A DNA stretch of 64,000 bases from Rhodobacterales bacterium. Its GTDB lineage: Bacteria; Pseudomonadota; Alphaproteobacteria; Rhizobiales; Stappiaceae. This document shows, piece after piece, positions 45,169-56,459 of this stretch. Location: the NCBI GenBank assembly GCA_008107755.1, contig VIRH01000106.1, positions 1 through 64,000 of the forward strand, in the 5' to 3' direction. Within the stretch, counting starts at the first letter, position 1. Every line of letters starts with the position of its first letter. The translations under genes and the position numbers were made by a program. The notes beneath the pieces are model-generated. The model was given only the letters and a program-made list of their open reading frames with translations. It did no database searches and was not told where the DNA came from.

Positions 45169-46839
45169 TCAGGAAGTCACACGCGCGAAGACCGCATCGA
45201 GACCGGGCAGAACCAGAGACGACCCGTCGATGGCGCCCGTAAAGCCCGGCGCTTCAAGGTTTTCAAGCGTCATGTCGGCCAGGGAAACGGAAACCTCTTC
45301 ACTGCCGAGATTGAAGGCGCAAAGCACGGTTTCCCCCTCGTGGCTGCGCGTGAAAACGAGCGTTTCGCCGGAGCTGTCGAGAAAGGTCATGTCGCCCTTC
45401 TTCAGCGCGGTGTGCTGCTGGCGCCAGGCGTAGAAGGCCCGGTTGCGATTGAGAATGGAATTCTCGTCCTTGTCCTGCGCGAACGCGGCCCGGCCGCGGT
45501 GTTCCGGCGCCACGGGAAGCCAGGGTTCGCCATCGGTAAAGCCCGCATTGGCGTTGTCGTTGACCCAGGGCATCGGTGTACGGCAGCCGTCGCGGCCCTT
45601 GTACTCGGGCCAGAAGCGAATGCCGTAGGGGTCCTGCAGCTGCTCGAACGGCACATCCGCCTGCGTCAGGCCGAGTTCTTCGCCCTGGTAAAGGCAAGGG
45701 GTGCCGCGCAGGGAGGCGCAGAGCGCCGTTTCAAGCGGTGCGAATTTCACCACGTCCAAGCCTTCGCCCCAGCGGCTGGCGACACGCTTGACGTCATGGT
45801 TGGACAGCGCCCAGCTTGCCCAGCCGGACCCGATCCCTGCGTCCATTTCCTCGATGATCTCGCGGATATAGGCTGCGGAATGCTGCGGCGTCAGCAGGTC
45901 GAAGCTGTAGGCCATGTGAATGCGCTTGCCGATATCCGTATAGGAGGCCGTCAGCTCAACGGCCTGACCGTCCGCACCGATTTCACCGACGGATGTCGAT
46001 CCGGGATAGCGATCCAGCAAGGCCCTGAGCTTTTCAAGAAAGATAAGGTTTTCCGGGCGGGTCTTGTCGTAGACGTGGTCCTGGAAACCGTAAGGGTTGG
46101 TCGGGTCGACGGTGGAGGGCATCTCGCCGGCGCCGAGGGCTGGATTGTCGCGCAGCTCCGCGTCGTGGAAATAGAAGTTCACCGTGTCGAGACGGAACCC
46201 GTCGACGCCCCGGTCGAGCCAGAACTTCGCAGCACTCAGGACCGCGTCCTGGACCTCCTCGTTGTGAAAGTTCAGATCCGGCTGGCTGGTCAGAAAATTG
46301 TGCATGTAGTACTGGCAGCGCCGGCTGTCCCACTCCCACGCGGGGCCGCCGAAAAGCGATAGCCAGTTGTTCGGAGGCGTGCCGTCAGGTTTTGAATCTG
46401 CCCAGACATACCAGTCGGCCTTGGCATTGTCTTTGGAGGAGCGGCTCTCGATGAACCAGGGATGCTGGTCAGACGTGTGCGAGATCACCAGATCGATAAT
46501 CACCTTCAGGCCGCGCTCATGCGCCGCGCCGAGCATCCTGTCGAAATCGTCCAGCGTGCCGAACATCGGATCGACGTCTTCATAGTCGGAAACGTCGTAG
46601 CCGAAATCATCCATGGGCGAGGTGAAGAAGGGCGACAGCCAGATGGCATCGACCCCGAGCGAGGCGATGTAGTCCATGCGCTCGGTGATGCCGCCAAGAT
46701 CCCCGATGCCGTCGCCGTTGCTGTCATTGAACGAGCGCGGATAGATCTGATAGATCACCGCACCGCGCCACCAGTCCAGGTCCTTGTGGGTGCTTTCGGG
46801 CAGGCCGGCTTCCCTGCCAGTGTCGGCGTCTTCAAACAT
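45169..46839 (-). CDS. Alpha-glucosidase, glycoside hydrolase family 13
   Basis: This enzyme of 556 aa hydrolyses alpha-glucosides such as maltose, trehalose-like or sucrose-like sugars; the exact one is not certain. The (beta/alpha)8 barrel shows VIYQIYPRSFNDSNGDGIGDLGGI, region I DLVISHTSD, region II GFRLDTVNFYFHD with nucleophile Asp218, the acid Glu in VGEIGADG, and region IV ALSNHDVKR. There is no signal peptide, so it is cytoplasmic. A LacI-type palindrome at 46982 lies in its upstream region. No adjacent transporter is present. Confidence 0.92.
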   Translation of the reverse strand: MFEDADTGREAGLPESTHKDLDWWRGAVIYQIYPRSFNDSNGDGIGDLGGITERMDYIASLGVDAIWLSPFFTSPMDDFGYDVSDYEDVDPMFGTLDDFDRMLGAAHERGLKVIIDLVISHTSDQHPWFIESRSSKDNAKADWYVWADSKPDGTPPNNWLSLFGGPAWEWDSRRCQYYMHNFLTSQPDLNFHNEEVQDAVLSAAKFWLDRGVDGFRLDTVNFYFHDAELRDNPALGAGEMPSTVDPTNPYGFQDHVYDKTRPENLIFLEKLRALLDRYPGSTSVGEIGADGQAVELTASYTDIGKRIHMAYSFDLLTPQHSAAYIREIIEEMDAGIGSGWASWALSNHDVKRVASRWGEGLDVVKFAPLETALCASLRGTPCLYQGEELGLTQADVPFEQLQDPYGIRFWPEYKGRDGCRTPMPWVNDNANAGFTDGEPWLPVAPEHRGRAAFAQDKDENSILNRNRAFYAWRQQHTALKKGDMTFLDSSGETLVFTRSHEGETVLCAFNLGSEEVSVSLADMTLENLEAPGFTGAIDGSSLVLPGLDAVFARVTS

Positions 46840-46981
46840 TGCCGGTCTCCAATCCGCTGCAAGGCGACGTTATCGGGTTTCAGCCGCTCGCTCTCACAAG
46901 CGGCGGTCTTTTCATGACGTGAGGAAGAAACTGAACAGACTGGAGATGGCTGTGATCTCGCGGGTCTGTTCGCGCATTCTC

Positions 46982-46993
46982 CAAAGCGCTTTG
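46982..46993. promoter_or_regulatory. LacI-type palindromic operator candidate
   Basis: CAAAGCGCTTTG is a perfect palindrome with a central CG, the form of LacI-family sites. It is 143 bp upstream of the alpha-glucosidase start, so it may bind an AglR-like regulator encoded elsewhere. Confidence 0.45.
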
Positions 46994-47091
46994 AATGGCT
47001 ATATCCGAGGATCTTCCAGGTCAAGAGGGCGCATTCAAATAGCGGTCGGCTTCTCGGAAAAAATCGGCAACAGGTAAATGAAAAATGCAAA

Positions 47092-47116
47092 ACCGGCCCT
47101 GCGATGCAGAGCCGGT
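47092..47116 (-). other. Hairpin in the alpha-glucosidase/thiolase intergenic region
   Basis: Arms of 11 bases (ACCGGCCCTGC and GCAGAGCCGGT) pair at 10 positions with a 3-base loop. On the minus strand it is followed by TTTTGCATTTTTC, so it could end a short minus-strand transcript. No gene upstream of it on that strand is seen. Confidence 0.4.
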
Positions 47117-47482
47117 CGAGCAACTGAAAAGGTCCAAAAAATGATTTTTCGATAACGTCCGTGTTTTAGCGCTCGCTCATGACGCCTGTATGAAAATCAC
47201 CTGGAAACTCGACGCAACGGAAGACGTGCCGCAAACCGGCCCCGGACCGGGCTGTCACAATATTTGGCTGCCATATATCAGGCGGGGTATCTATATGGAA
47301 ATACGTGCTTAAATCTAATCATATGACCTAAAGGTCAATTTATCCTTGCAAAGCGTCGTGGAAGCTGGAACTGTCCGCTCACAGCGAGACGCGGTAGAAT
47401 GGCGGCAGACCCGAGGTGGTCGGCACCGGCGCTGCGGCCGGTAACACCGGCTCTCGGCACAAGCACAATTGGAGGAAATGTG

Positions 47483-48649
47483 ATGACGGCGGCAATGGTG
47501 GGTTGGGCGCATATGCCCTTCGGCAAGCACTCCGGGGAAACGGTTGAAAGCATGATCGTGAAGGTGGCTGTCGATGCCATCCACGATGCCGGCATCGAGC
47601 CGGACGATGTCGACGAAATTCTGCTTGGCCATTTCAACGCTGGCTTCTCCGCTCAGGACTTTACCGCCTCGCTTGTTCTGCAGGCTGACCCGGCGCTGCG
47701 CTTCAAGCCGGCGACCCGTGTGGAAAATGCCTGTGCGACCGGTTCGGCCGCCGTTCACCAAGGCGTTCGTGCCATCGCATCGGGAGACGCCCGCGTCGTG
47801 CTGGTGGTCGGCGTCGAACAGATGACCACGACGCCCGGGCCAGAGATCGGCAGGAACCTTCTGAAGGCGTCCTACCTTGCCGAGGAAGGCGATACCCCGG
47901 CCGGCTTTGCGGGTGTCTTCGGCAAGATCGCCGATGGCTATTTCCAGAAATACGGCGATCAGTCAGACGCTCTGGCAAGGATCGCAGCCAAGAACCACAA
48001 GAATGGGGTCGGCAATCCCTACGCCCAGATGCGCAAGGATCTCGGTTACGAGTTCTGCCGCGCCGAAAGCGAAAAGAACCCCTTCGTCGCCGGGCCGCTG
48101 AAACGGACCGACTGCTCTCTGGTCTCCGATGGCGCCGCCGCACTCGTCCTGACCGATACGGCGACCGCGCTCGGAATGAAGAAGGCTGTTGCCTTCCGCG
48201 CCCATGCTCATGTCCAGGATTTCCTGCCGATGTCCAGGCGCGACATCCTGAAATTCGAGGGCTGCTCGCGCGCCTGGGGCGAGGCGCTCGGTGATGCCGG
48301 CCTTGCGCTTGAGGATCTTTCCTTTGTCGAAACCCATGACTGCTTCACCATCGCCGAGCTGATTGAATACGAGGCCATGGGCCTGACGAAGGAAGGCGAG
48401 GGCGCGCGCGCGATCCTGGAAGGCTGGACGGAGATGGACGGCAAGCTGCCGGTCAACCCGTCCGGCGGCCTCAAGGCCAAGGGCCACCCGATCGGCGCGA
48501 CCGGCGTATCGATGCACGTCCTGACCGCCATGCAGCTCACCGGAACGGCCGGCGATATCCAGGTGAAGAACGCGGAAATCGGCGGCATCTTCAACATGGG
48601 TGGGGCTGCGGTTGCCAACTTCGTCTCTGTCATGCAGGCGATGAAGTAA
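47483..48649 (+). CDS. Acetyl-CoA acetyltransferase-type thiolase
   Basis: This thiolase of 388 aa has the acyl-accepting Cys84 in ENACATGSAAVHQG, then VETHDCFTIAELIEYEAMGL and NPSGGLKAKGHPIGATGVSMH with the catalytic His, the SCP-x/lipid-metabolism thiolase style. It would condense or cleave acyl-CoA. The ATG at 47483 has a GGAGG site 8 bp upstream; an upstream ATG at 47399 lacks one. It stands alone with no beta-oxidation genes next to it. Confidence 0.92.
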   Translation: MTAAMVGWAHMPFGKHSGETVESMIVKVAVDAIHDAGIEPDDVDEILLGHFNAGFSAQDFTASLVLQADPALRFKPATRVENACATGSAAVHQGVRAIASGDARVVLVVGVEQMTTTPGPEIGRNLLKASYLAEEGDTPAGFAGVFGKIADGYFQKYGDQSDALARIAAKNHKNGVGNPYAQMRKDLGYEFCRAESEKNPFVAGPLKRTDCSLVSDGAAALVLTDTATALGMKKAVAFRAHAHVQDFLPMSRRDILKFEGCSRAWGEALGDAGLALEDLSFVETHDCFTIAELIEYEAMGLTKEGEGARAILEGWTEMDGKLPVNPSGGLKAKGHPIGATGVSMHVLTAMQLTGTAGDIQVKNAEIGGIFNMGGAAVANFVSVMQAMK

Positions 48650-49059
48650 GGTCGCAGCCTTCAAAGACACCAGGAAACGTCTTACGGGCGGGTCGGTGCG
48701 TGCCGGTCCGCCCGTCTGTGTTTCAAGGTCCGCATCCGCATGTGAGCACGCTTTTGCCTTCCGGTTCAGATTTTCTTCTGGTCCCGAAGGCCGAACTGGC
48801 CGGGACAGACAGAGGAACCGGTCGGCGTGACGCGGGGGATATCCGGGTCCGGCAACGTCAGGGGAGCTCGCTCGTACCAGTAGGCGGCCCGTAACTGCTT
48901 GAGGCGGTAGAGAGTTCTTCCGATGGCGTTTCGTGCTGTGAAAATCTCATTGTAAAAACCTGCAGGAGAAACCGGAACCATTCGTCAAACCTCCCGTTGC
49001 TGCCTAGACGCCACGCACTTGAAGCCGTGGCAATTCTCCCGAAAGCGAGTGAGGACGAA
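48650..49059. other. Intergenic region between thiolase and catalase
   Basis: A stem ACGGGCGG/CCGCCCGT (48684-48691 with 48708-48715) is a weak terminator for the thiolase gene. Nothing else is supported; the catalase promoter is presumably in the right half. Confidence 0.4.
48684..48724 (+). terminator. Weak terminator after the thiolase gene
   Basis: An 8-bp GC-rich stem with a 16-base loop, itself containing extra pairing, is followed by CTGTGTTTC rather than a clean T-run. Confidence 0.45.
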
Positions 49060-51168
<2,109 letters not shown>

Positions 51169-51239
51169 GCCTTCCGCAGCAAGCACGCCCCCGTTTTCAA
51201 CGCAAGCGAGGGCGTCACTCTTCAGCGACACAATTTGAT

Positions 51240-52367
51240 CTAGTAGGTAGCGGACGCCGCCGCGGGATAAAGATCCGGGTCGTTCATTTCCGGCGGTGAG
51301 ACAGGGGGGCGGCTGCCGTTGCTGTCAAATATGTCGGAAATGGCGTAGACGAAAATGCCCCCCGCCTTGCGCGTGACAATGACTATGCGTTCGAAGATTT
51401 TGCTGTCGCCTTGATCGCAGACGCAATAGCTGGTGAAAAGACCCTTGCCGTCCACCGTCGTTCGCTCGGTGCCTGAAGTGAAATCGCCGTCACACCCCTC
51501 CTGGCTGTCGGCGACGAGGCCTGACATCAGAAGATTCTCATTTGTGTAGGTGCCGGGTTCGAAGATTTGCACGAAGATCATGCGGGTTCCGCCGGCTGCC
51601 ACCGCATGCAGCCCCTGCAGGCCCTCGGGGCGCTCCTCCTCGGGGATGAGTTCCAGATCGCCGATTCCCGCGCTGCTCATGAATTTGACGAGGGCCTCGG
51701 TGGCTTCGAGGGAGAGTTTCGGATCGACTGCCACTTCGGCAGTTTCCTCATTCTGCGGCCGGCCAAGCCCGCCGGTGGGCGCTTCGGCAGGCTCTTCATT
51801 ATGCGGCCGGCCAAGTCCGCCGGTGGTCGCTTCGGCAGATCGTGTCCGCCTTCTTGGCTCGGCGCCGTAAAGCGCCGTATTCTTGTCGACGCAATCAGCC
51901 ATGCGGATCATCAGCCGCGACGTGTCGGTCAGGTTGAATCCATAAGAGTTTGCCTCGTCACGAACGTATAGAACACGTCCGCGCCGGAAGCGGGTCAAGA
52001 TGTAGCTGTCTGCAGGCATCTCCAGGCGCGCCAGACGCTCGGTGGTTGCGATTGCCGTGCCCTGCCGCCACGCTCCGCTGTCGATCCGGTATTCCAGCGG
52101 AATGCGATCGTCCACTGTCATGTTCCATTCCGGTGACGAAAAGGCGATGGCCCAGGAATAGTGGGCGTCCAGAAGCACATGAAGGGTTATGCCGCTTCTG
52201 TAGTCGGCCGTGGCAATGCAGGCGGACAGTCTGCCTGTCGAATTTTTCGTGAAGGCATCGGCTCGCCAGGGGCCTACGTCGAAACTGTCGACAACCGCAG
52301 CTTGGCACGCTGCCGCAGTGAGCGCGATCAACATGCCAGCCGCAGCCAGCACTCGTATAAAGAGCAT
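51240..52367 (-). CDS. Secreted protein, paralogue A (unknown function)
   Basis: This protein of 375 aa has a signal peptide (MLFIRVLAAAGMLIALTAAACQA). An N-terminal domain (about 24-165) includes CIATADYRSGITLHVLLDA, WAIAFSSPEW, ILTRFRRGRVLYVRD and SRLMIRMADCVDKNTALYGAE. A linker (about 175-210) holds a 16-residue tandem repeat with GGLGRP. A C-terminal domain (215-355) has four or more cysteines (GCDGDF, YCVCDQ). It is clearly a paralogue of 52906-54024 along its whole length. I do not know the family. Cellular place is periplasmic or extracellular. Confidence 0.8.
   Translation of the reverse strand: MLFIRVLAAAGMLIALTAAACQAAVVDSFDVGPWRADAFTKNSTGRLSACIATADYRSGITLHVLLDAHYSWAIAFSSPEWNMTVDDRIPLEYRIDSGAWRQGTAIATTERLARLEMPADSYILTRFRRGRVLYVRDEANSYGFNLTDTSRLMIRMADCVDKNTALYGAEPRRRTRSAEATTGGLGRPHNEEPAEAPTGGLGRPQNEETAEVAVDPKLSLEATEALVKFMSSAGIGDLELIPEEERPEGLQGLHAVAAGGTRMIFVQIFEPGTYTNENLLMSGLVADSQEGCDGDFTSGTERTTVDGKGLFTSYCVCDQGDSKIFERIVIVTRKAGGIFVYAISDIFDSNGSRPPVSPPEMNDPDLYPAAASATY
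51734..51838 (-). repeat. 48-bp tandem repeat in paralogue A
   Basis: Two 48-bp copies (51734-51781 and 51782-51829) and the start of a third (51830-51838) encode a 16-residue unit containing GGLGRP and two or three acidic residues. The copies differ at only a few positions. Paralogue B lacks this repeat in the same linker. Confidence 0.85.
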
Positions 52368-52482
52368 CCAATTCCCCAGGTCTTCATCACGGGCCAGCCG
52401 CCAATTCCCCGAAATCTATGCGAATTCCTCCATCGTATCAAGAATGTACGGTCCTTTCGCACCGCGCGGACGGGAACGTCTC

Positions 52483-52780
52483 GGGTGCACATCAGGCTGT
52501 ACTGGCCTCCGAAAACGGGCATGACATGTTCGGCCCTGGTATCCACACTGCAAGTTGCAAGCCATGCCTGGGCGGCCTTGCGATGATGCAGCAGATCGCC
52601 ATCGGTCCGGGAATCGAGCAGTGACGGAAAGCCCGCGTCACCCGCAATCTCCATCATCGTATGGCGGATGTTCGGCTCCGATAACCCGGGCAACGGCAGA
52701 ATGCGGGAAAGGTCCACAGAACCGCGGCCGGCCCGGTGAAGCGTTTGCGGTTCGCCGCGCGCCGGGTTCGTGCCGGCCAG
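52483..52780 (-). pseudogene. Probable remnant of a MocR-type (GntR/aminotransferase) regulator
   Basis: On the minus strand the frame reads DLSRILPLPGL, HRKAAQAWLATCSVDTRAEH and VMPVFGGQYSLM. This matches the start of the aminotransferase-like domain of MocR regulators (typically L...PP, HR.AGA.WLA, and V.VT.GAQ.AL). The match ends abruptly near SLMC and no helix-turn-helix is seen in frame upstream. It lies between the two secreted paralogues. The limits are approximate, and it could be part of a longer decayed gene from about 52850. Confidence 0.45.
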
Positions 52781-52905
52781 CCCGCAAAATGCACCGGCGG
52801 ACATTCTGTCCACGTCTGCCGGTGCCGGACTGCCTTCTTCAGCCAGTCCACCCCACGCCGCCTCGAGTGTTCATTACTTCTCTGGCGTTCGGGTCCGGAG
52901 CGGCG

Positions 52906-54024
52906 TTAGTTCGCCGCGCTGGCGGCGGCGGAGTAAAAGGCCGAAGCGGTCAGGTCAGGGGCGAGGGCTTTGCCTCCATCTGTCTTCGACCGGGTATTCG
53001 CGACACTGTAGACATAGACACCGCCCGCCTTGCGTTTCACGATCGCCGTGCGTTCAAACAGGTGGCGGTCAGGCCCCTTGCAATCACAGTAACTGGTCAG
53101 CAGTTGCTTGCCGTTGCTGGTGACCTCCTCCGTGCCGGAGGAAAAGGTGCCCTGGCAGTTTGTCCGACTGTCGGCGACGACCAGCGCCATCAGATCGCTT
53201 TCGCTGGTATAGCCACCTGGCTGGAAAATATGGGCGACCACAATGCGCGCATCGTTGCCGGCCACTGCGTGCAGACCCTTGTAGTTGTCGCTCCGCTGCT
53301 CTTCGGGGACAATCCGTAATCCGCTCAAGCCAGCCTCGCCGATCAGGTTGAACAGTGCCTGAGTGGCCTCGAGTGTCACGGCCGGATCGACAGCGGCTCT
53401 AGGGGCGGATGATTCCGTCGGCTGCGTGCCCGCGTTGTCAGGGCTTGCGGAGGAATCGGCGGTAACGTCACCGGCAGCGGGAGAGGCGCCGTAGCGGGCG
53501 GTGTTCTGGTCGATACACGTTGCCATGCGCTTCATCAGCCGGGAGGTGCCTGTCAACCGGAACTCGTAGGTCTTGGAGCCGTAATCGACATAGAGTGAGC
53601 GCCCGCGCCGGAACCGGCTGATGATATATCCGCCATCGGGCATCTTCATGCGTGCAAGGTTCATGGCGGTCGCCTTCGCGGTGCCCCGTTGCCATGCACC
53701 ACCATCGATGCGGAAGCGCAGCGGAACGTCTGACCCGATCCGCAAGGTCCAGTCGGGAGCGGAAGAGCCTATTGCCCAGCGATAGCTCGTATCCACCTGA
53801 ACATAGAGCGTGTTGCCGCTCTTGTAGCGGGCCGCGGCGACACACGTTGCAAGGCGTCCGCCGCTGTCGGAATAGGCATTGCCTGCCCAGCCGCCGACGC
53901 GAAAGCGTTCCAGAACGGCGGCACGACCGACTTCGCTTCCCGCAACGATCAAGAGGCAGGCAAGCGCCAGCACCTTGAACAACCCTGCGATCAGCCCCCT
54001 GACCTGACCCCCAAACAGATTCAT
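52906..54024 (-). CDS. Secreted protein, paralogue B (unknown function)
   Basis: This protein of 372 aa has a long N-terminal hydrophobic signal (MNLFGGQVRGLIAGLFKVLA, then LACLLIVAGSEVGRA). It is paralogous to 51240-52367: shared blocks include WAIGSSAPDW, RFRIDGGAWQRGTAKAT, IISRFRRGRSLYV, SRLMKRMATCIDQNTARYGA, then LEATQALFNLIGEAGLSGLRIVPEEQRSDNYKGLHAVAG and a Cys-rich YCDCKG. The linker is Ser/Thr/Ala rich without the repeat. Function is unknown. It lies between the MocR remnant and the IalB gene. Confidence 0.8.
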   Translation of the reverse strand: MNLFGGQVRGLIAGLFKVLALACLLIVAGSEVGRAAVLERFRVGGWAGNAYSDSGGRLATCVAAARYKSGNTLYVQVDTSYRWAIGSSAPDWTLRIGSDVPLRFRIDGGAWQRGTAKATAMNLARMKMPDGGYIISRFRRGRSLYVDYGSKTYEFRLTGTSRLMKRMATCIDQNTARYGASPAAGDVTADSSASPDNAGTQPTESSAPRAAVDPAVTLEATQALFNLIGEAGLSGLRIVPEEQRSDNYKGLHAVAGNDARIVVAHIFQPGGYTSESDLMALVVADSRTNCQGTFSSGTEEVTSNGKQLLTSYCDCKGPDRHLFERTAIVKRKAGGVYVYSVANTRSKTDGGKALAPDLTASAFYSAAASAAN

Positions 54025-54157
54025 GACATCCCCCGACGTGTTTCCAACGACTCGTATCTGTCAGGAAATGCTATGAAAGCCACCTTGCGGCATCAAGGAA
54101 GGGGGCGGACGCAAAAGGGTTTGTCCTCTTTTTACTGCCCTCTCTCGTCTGACGCCG

Positions 54158-54688
54158 TTACTGGATCGCCGCCATCGCTCTGCTGAAGCCATCCAGTGGC
54201 ACGTCTATGGTCCGACGCTTGTTTGCGACGGGTGCGAAATCTACCTGTAACTTTGCCCCGGCCTTCATCGCGGCGATCATGTCGGGTGTCGCTGTGGTCG
54301 CGAGAAAGCAGCCACGCCCATCGCATCTGCCGACCTCAAGTTCGCTCAGCGGGTCTCCGTCCACCGCCAGCTTGACCTTGCCGGGCAGGAAGAAGCCGAG
54401 CGGGGCCTGGATCTCCAGCACCGGTTCTCTCTTGTTTGCCGGCACGATGATATCGAACTTGAAGACAATCTGGCCGCTTTCCTTCACGCGAATGCTCTCC
54501 GTCGCCTGACAGGTGAGCGTTTCCGGTGCGCGTGAAGGTCCGGCGCAGCGTGTCTGCCACAGCGTATCGCCTGCGTTCGCTTGCGCCGTCGCCTCCTGAG
54601 CTGCCACTGGCGGCGCGAAGTCCGCCTGTCCGCAGAATGCGGCCGTGAGAAGGAGGGCGGGGATCAAAATTTTCTTCCGTAAAGGCAT
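54158..54688 (-). CDS. Invasion-associated locus B (IalB) family protein
   Basis: This protein of 176 aa has a signal peptide (MPLRKKILIPALLLTAAFCG). After it come WQTRCAG, PETLTCQATESIRVKESGQIVF, then EIQAPLGFFLPGKVKLAVDG and RCDGRGCFLATTA, the IalB domain with its paired cysteines. IalB of Bartonella is linked with erythrocyte entry, but homologues are widespread in free-living alphaproteobacteria and their role is unknown. The ATG at 54688 is chosen for the signal peptide and AGAGG site. It begins the minus-strand run of three secreted proteins. Confidence 0.9.
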   Translation of the reverse strand: MPLRKKILIPALLLTAAFCGQADFAPPVAAQEATAQANAGDTLWQTRCAGPSRAPETLTCQATESIRVKESGQIVFKFDIIVPANKREPVLEIQAPLGFFLPGKVKLAVDGDPLSELEVGRCDGRGCFLATTATPDMIAAMKAGAKLQVDFAPVANKRRTIDVPLDGFSRAMAAIQ

Positions 54689-54975
54689 GTCTTTGCCTCT
54701 TTCTTCTTGAGGGTTGCGTCCAGCGTCAGGGATAGACGGAGCGATCGCGACCGTCACGTGCAAATTGTCAAAAATACGGATTGCCACTGGATATCGGCTT
54801 GCTGCCGGAGGGCGCCGGCCGATGTTTCTCGCGCTCGGGAACGCGAATTGGTGAAAACCGCCAAAAGCAAAAAACTATTCCGCTTATTCGCCAAGCTTTG
54901 AAACCCGGTGCCCGGCGTCGGTGCGGGCTGGCGTCTACATTAAAGCAGTCAATTTGGGATTGGAGACCCTGCAAC

Positions 54976-56439
54976 ATGGTGCACGGCCGCAAGGATACAG
55001 CCAGAACACTGAAACAGCCGGATCAGAGGCTCGACGTGTTTCCTGCCTTCATGAAGGTGGCGGGTCAGCGTGTGGTTGTCGTCGGCCATGGCGGCGAGGC
55101 TGCGGCCAAGGTGCGCCTTCTCGGGGAAACCAATGCCACGATCGTCGTCGTCGGGCGCTATCTCGAGCCTGAACTGCAGGAAGCGATCGATATCTTTCAG
55201 GCAGAGCATGTCGCCGAGGACTTCCGTCCGAGGCATCTGACCGGCGCTGCACTCGTGTTTTCCGCGCGGGAAGACTGGAACCTGGACCAGGCCGTTGTGA
55301 ATGCTGCGCGGATTACCGGTGTTCCCGTCAATGCGGTCGACAAGCCGGAGCTTTGCGATTTCTACACCGGGGCCCTGGTCAACCGCGCCCCAATCGCCGT
55401 TGCCATCACGTCCACCGGCGTCGGGCCGGTCTTGTCCCGCCACATCCGGGCTCGGATCGAAGCCATGTTGCCGCGTGCGACCGGCGAACTTGCGCGGCTC
55501 GCCGAAAGCTTCCGCGATGCCGCAACCCGCTTCATCGTCAATGGAGCCCTGCGTCGTTCCTTCTGGGCACGCTTCTTTTCAGGGGCTGTCGCCAGCAACC
55601 TTTACGCCGGCAAGCCGGACGCAGCCCGCGCCGAAGCGCAGCGGCTGTTGAACAGCATGGGGGATGAGCCGGGTTTCGTCTGGCTGGTCGGGGCCGGACC
55701 CGGGGCGGAAGATCTCCTGACCCTGCGCGCGCAGCGCCTTCTGCAGGAAGCCGACGTGATCGTTCATGACGCCCTCGTGCCGGCCGGTGTTGTCGCAATG
55801 GGCCGCCGGGATGCGGAACGCATTTCCGTCGGCAAGCGCAAGGGCGCACATTCCGTGCCGCAGTCGGAGATTTGCGAACGGCTGGTGGACCTTGCCCGCA
55901 AGGGCCTCAAGGTCGTCCGTTTGAAGGCCGGAGACCCGATGATCTTCGGCCGCGCCGCCGAGGAAATGGAGGCCTTGCGCGCTGGTGGTATCGGCTTCGA
56001 AGTTGTTCCGGGTGTCACGGCGGCCTTTGCGGCGGCTGCGTCCGCCCAGATCCCGCTGACCCTGCGCGGCGTTGCCTCCAATCTCGTTTTTGCCACCGGC
56101 CACAACGCCAACTCCGAGGTTCTGCCGGATTGGGCCGGGCTGGCGCTCAAAGGCGCGACGGTCGCCGTCTACATGGGCCGAACGGTCGCTGCGGCGGTTG
56201 CCACGCGCATGATTGACGCGGGCCTGACGGCGCACACGCCGGTCGCGGTCATCGAAAATGCCGCCCATCCGGATGAGCGACAGCTTGCCGGTTCGCTTGG
56301 CGATCTCGCCATCCTGTCGGAGCGTGAGGAGATCGACGGTCCCGTCCTGATCGTGATCGGCGAGGCCGTCGGCCATGCCGCTCTGGAAAATGCCGAGCCG
56401 CTTGTGCCGCAAAAGGCGGTGCGGGTCGCGGCCGCCTGA
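54976..56439 (+). CDS. cysG: Siroheme synthase (trifunctional)
   Basis: This protein of 487 aa joins precorrin-2 dehydrogenase/ferrochelatase (about 1-215, with VFPAFMKVAGQRVVVVGHGG) and uroporphyrinogen-III C-methyltransferase (about 230-470, with VWLVGAGPGAEDLLTLRAQRLLQEADVIVHDALVP). It makes siroheme for the sulfite reductase encoded downstream. The ATG at 54976 starts MVHGRKDTAR; upstream in-frame starts add a basic, non-conserved stretch. It is first in the cysG-DUF2849-cysI-cysH-DUF934 operon. Confidence 0.94.
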   Translation: MVHGRKDTARTLKQPDQRLDVFPAFMKVAGQRVVVVGHGGEAAAKVRLLGETNATIVVVGRYLEPELQEAIDIFQAEHVAEDFRPRHLTGAALVFSAREDWNLDQAVVNAARITGVPVNAVDKPELCDFYTGALVNRAPIAVAITSTGVGPVLSRHIRARIEAMLPRATGELARLAESFRDAATRFIVNGALRRSFWARFFSGAVASNLYAGKPDAARAEAQRLLNSMGDEPGFVWLVGAGPGAEDLLTLRAQRLLQEADVIVHDALVPAGVVAMGRRDAERISVGKRKGAHSVPQSEICERLVDLARKGLKVVRLKAGDPMIFGRAAEEMEALRAGGIGFEVVPGVTAAFAAAASAQIPLTLRGVASNLVFATGHNANSEVLPDWAGLALKGATVAVYMGRTVAAAVATRMIDAGLTAHTPVAVIENAAHPDERQLAGSLGDLAILSEREEIDGPVLIVIGEAVGHAALENAEPLVPQKAVRVAAA

Positions 56440-56459
56440 TGTCAAGGAAAGACAACGTA

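Larger units (their letters stand above)
46840..47482. other. Intergenic region between divergent alpha-glucosidase and thiolase genes
   Basis: No gene is supported in 640 bp. It holds a LacI-type palindrome at 46982-46993 and a hairpin at 47092-47116. Position 47260-47340 is AT-rich and could hold the thiolase promoter. Confidence 0.4.

Noticed and set aside
52555..53319. A 254-codon plus-strand open frame
   Set aside because: It is antisense to paralogue B and the MocR remnant, with low-complexity translation.
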